Of a stretch of DNA of 6,572 bases, positions 1 to 5,211 are shown piece after piece (position 1 is the first letter of the stretch; each line of letters begins with the position of its first letter). This DNA comes from Candidatus Rokuibacteriota bacterium. Its GTDB lineage: Bacteria; Methylomirabilota; Methylomirabilia; Rokubacteriales; JACPHL01. Location: positions 1 to 6,572 of the forward strand of contig JACPHL010000317.1 of NCBI GenBank assembly GCA_016188625.1. Direction: 5' to 3'. A program made the position numbers and the translations under genes. The notes beneath the pieces were generated by a model. The model was not told the origin of the DNA. It did no database searches and saw only the letters and a program-made list of their open reading frames with translations.

Positions 1-1272
1 GACGCCCTGGCGGACGCGGGCGCCGCCGCCCTGGTGGAGCTGATCGCCGGGGAGCGCTCGGTGGCGGCGGCGCAGGGCGAGTTCCGGTTCCGGAAGACGG
101 AGGAGCTCGCCCGCCTCCTCCCCGGCCCGGTCACCTCGGTCCGCCCCATCGTCGCCGAGCAGAGCAACACCTCGGTGGTCGTCGATGGGGTCGCCATCCT
201 GAAGGTGTTCCGGCGGCTCGAGTGGGGCCTCAACCCCGACTTCGAGATCCCGGACTTCCTCACCCGCCTGACCCGCTTCCGCGGCGTCCCCGTCCTCGCC
301 GGCTCCGCGGAGTACCGGGGCGGGGACGGGCGGCTCGCGACGGTGGGGACCCTCCAGGCCTTCGTCCCCGACGCGGTGGACGGGTGGCGATACACGCTCG
401 CTCACCTGGGCGAGTTCTTCCACGCCGTGGCCGAGAAGGGGGGGGCCGACGATCCAGGCGCGGCGGTCCGCCAGGCCGCGGCCGACTACCTGGCCGAGGC
501 GCGCGCCCTCGGCCGCCTGACCGCGGAGCTGCACCTGGCCCTGGCCTCTCGCCCCGACGTGCCGGCCTTCGCGCCGGAGCCGATCACCTCGACCGAGGTC
601 CGCGAGTGGGTGGCCGGCATGCAGGCCCACCTGGAGCACGTCGCCGCCGTCGTCCGGGAGCGGCTCACGGCCTACCCCGAGGAGGTCCAGGCCTCGGTCC
701 GGACCTTCCTGGCCGACGCCGACAGCTTCCGCCGCGCGCTCGGGGGCCTCAAGGCCCTCGATGGCGCCGGGGTCGTCAAGACCCGGCACCACGGGGACTA
801 CCACCTCGGGCAGGTCCTGAAGACCCGCGACGGCTTCGTCATCCTGGACTTCGAGGGCGAGCCGGCCTACCCCATGGAGGTCCGGCGGGCCAAGCAGTGC
901 CCCCTCCGGGATGTCGGGGGGATGCTCCGCTCCTTCGACTACGCGGCCCACGCCGGCCTCGACGCGTTCTCCGCGGCGGAGCAGCCGGCGCCCGACCTGG
1001 TCGCGCGGTTGGAGGCGGCGGCAGAGGTCTGGGAAGCGGCGGTCCGGGACGCCTTCATCGAGGCCTACCTCGACACGGCCCGGGAGGGCGGGGCGGCCTT
1101 CCTCCCGCCGGGGCGCGTCACCGTGCACAAGGTCATCGCGGTGTACGAGCTGGACAAGGCGATCTACGAGGTCTTCTACGAGATCCAGAACCGCCCCCGC
1201 TGGCTCTCGATCCCGCTGGCCGGCCTCCGCCGGGCCGGCGTGCCGCCCGAGGGACCCGAGACAGGGAGGTGA
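1..1272 (+). CDS. Maltokinase (or maltokinase domain of a TreS-Mak fusion), 5'-truncated by window
   Basis: The reading frame is open from base 1 (first residues DALADAGAAALVELIAG), so this is the C-terminal 423 codons of a longer gene; the GTG at 34 is internal, not a start. Maltokinase phosphorylates maltose with ATP to maltose-1-phosphate, linking TreS (trehalose to maltose) to GlgE alpha-glucan synthesis in the cytoplasm. Visible family signatures are EQSNTS (window codons 53-58), the ATP-site lysine in ILKVF (codon 68) followed by RRLEWGLNPDFEI, TAELHLALAS, the aminoglycoside-phosphotransferase-like catalytic loop HGDYHLGQ (bases 790-813), the Mg-binding aspartate of LDFEGEP (Asp at 847-849), PLRDVGGMLRSF, and the closing NRPRWLSIPLAGL. 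All key kinase residues look intact. Whether a TreS hydrolase domain is fused upstream cannot be seen. The stop codon lies inside the ribosome-binding site of the next gene, so the two genes are probably translated together. The family call is secure; fusion versus stand-alone is open. Confidence 0.93.
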   Translation, partial: DALADAGAAALVELIAGERSVAAAQGEFRFRKTEELARLLPGPVTSVRPIVAEQSNTSVVVDGVAILKVFRRLEWGLNPDFEIPDFLTRLTRFRGVPVLAGSAEYRGGDGRLATVGTLQAFVPDAVDGWRYTLAHLGEFFHAVAEKGGADDPGAAVRQAAADYLAEARALGRLTAELHLALASRPDVPAFAPEPITSTEVREWVAGMQAHLEHVAAVVRERLTAYPEEVQASVRTFLADADSFRRALGGLKALDGAGVVKTRHHGDYHLGQVLKTRDGFVILDFEGEPAYPMEVRRAKQCPLRDVGGMLRSFDYAAHAGLDAFSAAEQPAPDLVARLEAAAEVWEAAVRDAFIEAYLDTAREGGAAFLPPGRVTVHKVIAVYELDKAIYEVFYEIQNRPRWLSIPLAGLRRAGVPPEGPETGR

Positions 1273-1273
1273 G
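1265..1273 (+). promoter_or_regulatory. Strong Shine-Dalgarno for the 70-aa membrane protein
   Basis: GGAGGTGAG spans the maltokinase stop codon (TGA 1270-1272) and lies 8 nt (counted from the end of GGAGG) before ATG 1278. It fixes the start of the small gene and indicates translational coupling to the kinase. It is the best Shine-Dalgarno seen at any start in the window. Confidence 0.8.
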
Positions 1274-1277
1274 GCGC

Positions 1278-1490
1278 ATGGAAGTGGTGACGCTCCTGAT
1301 CGCCGTGGCTGCCCTGGTCATCGCCGTGGCCGCCTATACTCGCACGGGTGGGATCCAGGACCTGCGCCGGCAGGTGGATTCCCTCAGCTCCGCCTCGGAA
1401 ACGGTGCGGGAGAAGACCGCCGACGCCGTGGCGCGGCTCGAGCGCCTGATCCGGGGCCGGGAGAAGCCGCCCGGGGAAGGGGAGCCCTGA
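1278..1490 (+). CDS. Small single-pass membrane protein with C-terminal coiled coil (70 aa, hypothetical)
   Basis: I do not recognise a named family. The protein has one hydrophobic helix at about residues 3-20 (VVTLLIAVAALVIAVAAY), containing a repeated IAVAA. An Arg/Gly turn follows, then a helix from about residue 26 to 58. Position d of the heptads is L29, L36, V43, A50, L57, and position a is I26, V33, S40, T47, L54, which is a regular coiled-coil register. The tail is charged and Pro/Gly-rich (residues 60-70). Positive charge just after the helix suggests a cytoplasmic C-terminus. It probably oligomerises at the membrane as an anchor or scaffold; this is inferred from shape only. The start is fixed by the strong ribosome-binding site overlapping the maltokinase stop, 5 bp upstream, so it is the last gene of that operon. 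It lies in a different frame from the kinase and is followed 10 bp later by a structured intergenic element. That this is a real gene is fairly certain; its function is unknown. Confidence 0.75.
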   Translation: MEVVTLLIAVAALVIAVAAYTRTGGIQDLRRQVDSLSSASETVREKTADAVARLERLIRGREKPPGEGEP

Positions 1491-1500
1491 GTCCCTATAC

Positions 1501-1569
1501 TCGAAGGGGGGTTCCACCCCCCTCCGAGCCTCCCCCCAGGGGTTGCGCCGGCAAAGCCGGCGCTCGAAG
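1501..1569. repeat. Stem-loop cluster bounded by TCGAAG direct repeats (possible palindromic intergenic element or terminator)
   Basis: The unit starts and ends with TCGAAG (1501-1506 and 1564-1569). The first hairpin pairs GGGGGG (1506-1511) with CCCCCC (1517-1522) around TTCCA, and extends outward to TCGAA/TCCGA with one mismatch. A weak CCCC/GGGG stem follows (1532-1535 with 1539-1542). The last hairpin is a perfect 8-bp stem, GCGCCGGC (1545-1552) with GCCGGCGC (1556-1563), around AAA. No T-run follows either hairpin, so it is not a classical intrinsic terminator. It could still end the maltokinase operon message in a U-tract-independent way, protect the 3' end, or be one copy of a dispersed REP-like repeat. 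Only one copy is in this window. Confidence 0.55.
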
Positions 1570-1667
1570 CGGACTATCCATACGTGAGGCGAGGGGTCGA
1601 GAGCGCGCGATCGCACAGGGTTACTCGCGTGGGTGCGCCGGGCGCGGTGACCGGGTAGGGTACGGAG
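1570..1667 (+). other. Non-coding leader region upstream of the antiporter
   Basis: These 98 bases carry no convincing ORF. The only regulatory signal seen is the TAGGGT hexamer at 1656-1661. Short self-complementary words (GCGATCGC near 1607, GGTGACC near 1646) are present but unremarkable at this GC content. No -35-like hexamer lies at the usual spacing. Confidence 0.4.
1656..1661 (+). promoter_or_regulatory. Candidate -10 element of a leaderless promoter (antiporter)
   Basis: TAGGGT fits the TANNNT pattern of extended bacterial -10 elements. Its last base is exactly at -7 if transcription begins at the A of ATG 1668. GGAG directly abuts the ATG with no spacer, a poor Shine-Dalgarno position, which also favours a leaderless start. 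No -35 element is recognisable. Confidence 0.4.
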
Positions 1668-3665
1668 ATGGTCGAGCTGCCGTTCCTGCGCGACCTCGTC
1701 CTCCTGCTCCTCCTCTCGCTCGGGATCGCCCTGGTCTTCCAGCGGCTCCGGCAGCCGCCCGTCGTCGGGTTCCTGGCCGCCGGCGTCGTCCTCGGTCCCC
1801 ACGGCCTCTCCCTGGTGCGCGACGTCCACCAGGTGGAGCTCCTGGCCGAGGTGGGGGTGATCCTGCTCCTCTTCACGCTGGGCCTGGAGTTCTCGCTGGC
1901 GGCCCTGGCCCAGCTCCGCCGGCAGGTCCTCGTGGGCGGCGGCCTCCAGGTGACCCTCACGATGCTCCTCACGGTGCCGGTGGCGCTGGCCCTCGGCGGC
2001 GGGCGCCAGGCGGTGCTGATCGGGGGGCTCGTGGCGCTGTCGAGCACCGTCATCGTCTTCAAGCTCCTGGCCGACCGGGGCGAGGTGGACACCCCGTACG
2101 GGCGCGCGGCGGTCGGGATCCTCCTCTTCCAGGACCTCCTCGTGATCCCGATGATGCTGGGCGTCCAGCTCCTGGCCGGCGTGGTGGACCTCGGGACCCG
2201 GGCCGCCCTCTGGTACCTGACGGGGGGCCTCCTCCTGGTGGCGGGCATCCTCGTGGCCGCCCGCTGGGTGATCCCGCGCCTCCTGGAAGAGGTCGTCCGG
2301 ACCCGCCGGCGGGAGCTCTTCGTGCTGACGGTCATGCTGATCTGTCTCGGGACCGCCTGGGCGACCAACCGGGTCGGCCTCTCCCTGGCGCTGGGCGCGT
2401 TCCTGGCCGGCGTCGCGGTCTCGGAGAGCGAGTACGGCGCCCAGGCGCTGGCCGATGTCCTGCCCCTCCGGGACACCTTCTCGAGCCTGTTCTTCATCTC
2501 CATCGGGATGCTTCTCGACGTCGGCTTCGTCCTCGGGCACCCGGTGCTGGTGGGCGGGGCGGTGGTGCTCGTCCTGGCGCTCAAGCTCGTCACCGGGGTC
2601 GCGGCGGTCTGGGCCCTCGGGCTCGGGCTCCGGCCGGCGGTGCTGGCCGGGTTCGCCGTGGCCCAGGTGGGCGAGTTCTCCTTCGTCCTGGCCCAGGCGG
2701 GGGTCGCCGCCCGGCTGCTCGGCGCCGACCTCTACCAGGTCTTCCTCGGCGTGGCGGTCACCACCATGTTCGCCACGCCGTTCCTGCTCGCGGCCGCCGG
2801 GCCCCTGGGGGACCGGCTGCTCGCGACGCCGCTGCCGGGGTGGGTGCGGGGGCGCCGGGCGCCCGGCCCGCCGGTCGCGGAGCTCCCCCGCGACCACGTG
2901 GTGATCGCCGGCTACGGCCTGAACGGGTCGAACCTCGCCCGCGTGCTCCGCGCGGTGGAGATCCCCTACCTGATCCTGGACACGAACCCGGAGCGGGTCT
3001 GGGCGGCCCGGGCCGCGGGGGAGCCGATCGAGTACGGCGACGTGGCCCGCCGTGAGGTCCTGGAGCACCTGGGGCTCGACCGGGCGCGCGCCCTCGTGGT
3101 GGCGATCTCCGACCCCGCCGCCACGCGCCGCGCGGTGGCCGTCGCCCGGGCCGGGTGGCCGCGCCTGACCGTCGTCGCCCGGACGCGCTACCTGGGGGAG
3201 GTCGAGGAGCTCTACCGGCTGGGCGCCAGCGAGGTGGTCCCCGAGGAGTTCGAGACCTCCATCGAGATCTTCGCCAAGGTCCTGGCCACCTACGACGTGC
3301 CGCGCACGGTCATCGCCCAGCAGATCGAGCAGGTGCGGCGGGAGCACTACGCGGTCTGGCGCGACCTCGACCTCTCCGCCCACCGCCTCGGCCGGCTCCG
3401 GACCATGCTGGCCGGGCTCGACGTGGACACCTACCGGGTGACCGGGGACTCCTTCGCCCGCGGCAAGTCGCTGGCCGAGCTGGACCTCCGCCGCCTCTCC
3501 GGCGCCGTGGTGATCGCCCGGGTCCGGGACGGGGCCGCCCTGCCCAACCCCGGCGGGGACGTGACGGTGGAGCCGGGAGACACCCTGGTGCTCCTCGGGA
3601 CCAACGCGGAGGTGGAGCGCGCCGCGGCGCTCCTCGGCCAGGGCCCGACCGCGCCCTCGCCGTGA
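1668..3665 (+). CDS. KefB/KefC-type monovalent cation:proton antiporter (CPA2) with RCK domain
   Basis: This inner-membrane protein of 665 residues should exchange K+ or Na+ for protons. The first ~385 residues contain about 12-13 hydrophobic helices. CPA2 hallmarks include SSTVIVFKLL (from residue 125), FQDLLVIP with the Gln155-Asp156 pair in the ion-binding helix (the Q-D form seen in Kef-type transporters rather than the D-D of NapA/NhaA types), GAFLAGVAVSESEYGAQ, and LFFISIGMLLD. A cytoplasmic TrkA-N/RCK domain starts near residue 409, with the Rossmann loop GYGLNG at 415-420 and the ribose-binding acidic Asp438. A TrkA-C domain occupies roughly residues 585-660. The protein has the full length and domain order of KefB/KefC homologues. 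No KefF/KefG-like ancillary gene is nearby, so glutathione gating is not supported. The TANNNT hexamer upstream suggests its own leaderless promoter. The transported ion is uncertain; the family call is firm. Confidence 0.93.
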   Translation: MVELPFLRDLVLLLLLSLGIALVFQRLRQPPVVGFLAAGVVLGPHGLSLVRDVHQVELLAEVGVILLLFTLGLEFSLAALAQLRRQVLVGGGLQVTLTMLLTVPVALALGGGRQAVLIGGLVALSSTVIVFKLLADRGEVDTPYGRAAVGILLFQDLLVIPMMLGVQLLAGVVDLGTRAALWYLTGGLLLVAGILVAARWVIPRLLEEVVRTRRRELFVLTVMLICLGTAWATNRVGLSLALGAFLAGVAVSESEYGAQALADVLPLRDTFSSLFFISIGMLLDVGFVLGHPVLVGGAVVLVLALKLVTGVAAVWALGLGLRPAVLAGFAVAQVGEFSFVLAQAGVAARLLGADLYQVFLGVAVTTMFATPFLLAAAGPLGDRLLATPLPGWVRGRRAPGPPVAELPRDHVVIAGYGLNGSNLARVLRAVEIPYLILDTNPERVWAARAAGEPIEYGDVARREVLEHLGLDRARALVVAISDPAATRRAVAVARAGWPRLTVVARTRYLGEVEELYRLGASEVVPEEFETSIEIFAKVLATYDVPRTVIAQQIEQVRREHYAVWRDLDLSAHRLGRLRTMLAGLDVDTYRVTGDSFARGKSLAELDLRRLSGAVVIARVRDGAALPNPGGDVTVEPGDTLVLLGTNAEVERAAALLGQGPTAPSP

Positions 3666-3750
3666 GGGGGGTCGGGCTCGCGACGGCGGGACGACCGATG
3701 AACCCGAAGATCACCGCGTGCGGCGAGCCCTCCTGCGCTATCATGGGCGC
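3666..3750 (+). other. Intergenic spacer between antiporter and helicase
   Basis: This 85-bp gap has no strong terminator hairpin; the best pairing is a loose TCGGG/CCCGA (3672-3676 with 3703-3707). A GTG at 3718 could extend the helicase by 11 residues, but it has no ribosome-binding site and would put the promoter-like TATCAT inside the gene. Confidence 0.4.
3739..3744 (+). promoter_or_regulatory. Candidate -10 element of a leaderless promoter (helicase-nuclease operon)
   Basis: TATCAT, a near-consensus -10 hexamer standing out in GC-rich DNA, ends exactly seven bases before ATG 3751. Transcription starting at that A would give a message without a 5' leader. No Shine-Dalgarno precedes the ATG (GGGCGC lies between) and no -35 hexamer is evident. 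It supports ATG 3751 over GTG 3718 as the start. Confidence 0.5.
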
Positions 3751-5211
3751 ATGGGACGCCCCGTCTCCCGCGCCCGGCGGGCTCCCGTCCCCCCTGCGGG
3801 GCCGGGGTCTCACCGCCTTGTCTTTGACCGAGGCTCCCTCCGCCTCGAGGCGCCCCGGAGCGCGGCCGTCCCGCCCTACCTCGCCTGGGACGACCGCGTG
3901 CACGCCTGGCGGACCGAGGCCTTCCACCACCCCCGGCTCCGGGAGGAGGCGGCCGCCTACCGGCTGAGCCTCCAGGACGAGGCCCCGCGCTTCTTCGACT
4001 GCCCGCGACTCCATCCGAGCCTCCCCGCGCTCCGCCCGGACCAGGAGGCCGCGGTCCAGGCCTGGGAGCGGGCCGGCGGCCGCGGGGTCGTCGTCAAGCC
4101 CACGGGCACGGGGAAGACCGAGATCGCGCTCGCGATCATCGCCCGCCATCGGGTCTCGACCCTCATCGTCGCCCCCCTGCGCGACCTCATGTACCAGTGG
4201 CAGCGGCGCATCCGGCAGGCCCTCGGGGCCGAGGCGGGCATCCTCGGCGATGGCCGGCGCGAGGTCTGGCCGCTCACCGTCACGACCTACGACAGCGCCT
4301 GGATCCACATGAAGGAGATCGGCAACCGCTACCGGCTCATCGTGTACGACGAGGCCCACCACCTGCCGGGCCCGAGCCTCCACGAGAGCGCCCTCGACTC
4401 CCTGGCCCCCCTGCGCCTGGGTCTCACCGCGACCCCCTGGCGCGCCGACGGCCGCGACCGCCTCCTGGCCGACCTCATCGGGCCGGTCGTCTACGAGGAG
4501 GACATCGCCGCGGCCCGGGGGCGGACGCTGGCCGACTACACCATCGTCCGGGTCCCGATCTACCTGACGGACGCCGAGCAGGCGGAGTTCGACGCCCTCT
4601 CCCGGAGGATCCGGGCGTACGTGGCGGCCCGCCGGCGCGAGGACCCGACCTTCGCGTGGGAGGACCTGACGCGGCTCTCCCGGGCCGACCCCGAGGCCAA
4701 GGAGGTCTTCCGCTGCTGGCGCCGCAAGCTGACCCTCACCCACCGCTCGGCGGAGAAGCTCCGCGTGGTCGAGGACATCCTCCGTCTCCACGCCGGCGAG
4801 CAGTGCGTGATCTTCACCGCCTCGAACCGGATGGCGCTCGATGTCTCCGCGCGGTTCCTGATCCCCGCCCTGACCGCCCACTCGGATAAGCGCGAGCGGA
4901 ACGCGGTCCTCGATGCCTTCGCCCGGGGGGAGATCCGGGTTCTGGCCGCGTGCGAGGTCCTGAACGAGGGGTGGGACGCGCCGGCCGTCAAAGTCGGGGT
5001 GGTGCTCGGGGGGGAGAAAGGGGTGCGCGAGGCGGTGCAGCGTCTGGGACGCTTGCTCCGCCGCTCGGGGGACCGCGCGGCCCGTCTCTACGAGGTCGTG
5101 GTCCAGGAAAGCCCCGACCTGGCCCGGGCGCGGCGGCGGGGCCGGAGCCATGCTTACCAAAGCGCACCGCGTCTATCGGTGGATCAGGCCCGGCAGCTCG
5201 ATCTTTTTTGA
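3751..5211 (+). CDS. XPB/Rad25-like SF2 DNA helicase, partner of Bax1
   Basis: This 486-residue DNA-dependent ATPase/helicase is probably used in DNA repair with the nuclease encoded downstream. A short N-terminal domain (residues ~18-85, beginning LVFDRGSLRLE) resembles the damage-recognition-like domain of archaeal XPB. Helicase motifs are Walker A PTGTGKT (117-123), Ia LIVAPLRDL, DEAH box (200-203), motif III TAT (226-228), GWDAP of motif V (407-411) and QRLGRLLRR of motif VI (from 430), the last typical of XPB. A helical, basic insert at ~273-325 sits where the XPB thumb lies. The RED motif that follows motif III in XPB reads RAD (231-233). The protein ends in QLDLF (482-486), matching the bacterial sliding-clamp binding pentapeptide. 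ATG 3751 is chosen because of the promoter-like hexamer upstream. The last 62 bases overlap the nuclease gene in another frame. It could be read as a generic DEAD/DEAH helicase, but the neighbour makes XPB the better name. Confidence 0.88.
   Translation: MGRPVSRARRAPVPPAGPGSHRLVFDRGSLRLEAPRSAAVPPYLAWDDRVHAWRTEAFHHPRLREEAAAYRLSLQDEAPRFFDCPRLHPSLPALRPDQEAAVQAWERAGGRGVVVKPTGTGKTEIALAIIARHRVSTLIVAPLRDLMYQWQRRIRQALGAEAGILGDGRREVWPLTVTTYDSAWIHMKEIGNRYRLIVYDEAHHLPGPSLHESALDSLAPLRLGLTATPWRADGRDRLLADLIGPVVYEEDIAAARGRTLADYTIVRVPIYLTDAEQAEFDALSRRIRAYVAARRREDPTFAWEDLTRLSRADPEAKEVFRCWRRKLTLTHRSAEKLRVVEDILRLHAGEQCVIFTASNRMALDVSARFLIPALTAHSDKRERNAVLDAFARGEIRVLAACEVLNEGWDAPAVKVGVVLGGEKGVREAVQRLGRLLRRSGDRAARLYEVVVQESPDLARARRRGRSHAYQSAPRLSVDQARQLDLF
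5150..5211 (+). other. 62-nt helicase/nuclease gene overlap with T6 run and TTTTGAC at the helicase stop
   Basis: Two frames are used here: the helicase tail ending QLDLF-stop and the nuclease N-terminus through IFFD. At the end, codons CTT TTT TGA (5203-5211) are followed by C. A tRNA on TTT (5206-5208) can re-pair perfectly on TTT (5207-5209) after a +1 slip, then reads GAC (5210-5212), which is Asp21 of the nuclease. The T6 run (5204-5209) is unusual in this GC-rich DNA. No Shine-Dalgarno-like stimulator lies close upstream, unlike prfB. The overlap is certain; frameshifting is a hypothesis. Confidence 0.5.

Noticed and set aside
34-36. GTG as start of the maltokinase
   Set aside because: The frame is open upstream to base 1 with maltokinase-like residues, and the family is longer at the N-terminus; the gene simply begins outside the window.
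911-3055. 714-codon plus-strand frame crossing the maltokinase, small gene and antiporter
   Set aside because: It is an off-frame shadow running through three supported genes and the hairpin region, with Arg/Pro/Gly-rich sequence.
1176-3383. 735-codon open frame on the minus strand opposite the antiporter
   Set aside because: It is antisense to a clear CPA2 antiporter, has low-complexity Arg/Gly/Pro/Asp/Glu-rich composition and no family motif; long antisense frames are expected at this GC content.
3718-3720. GTG as start of the helicase
   Set aside because: There is no ribosome-binding site, and TATCAT at 3739-3744 is positioned as a promoter for ATG 3751.
3310-5160. 616-codon open frame on the minus strand opposite the helicase
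   Set aside because: Same reason: it lies opposite well-supported XPB motifs and has a biased composition without recognisable domains.
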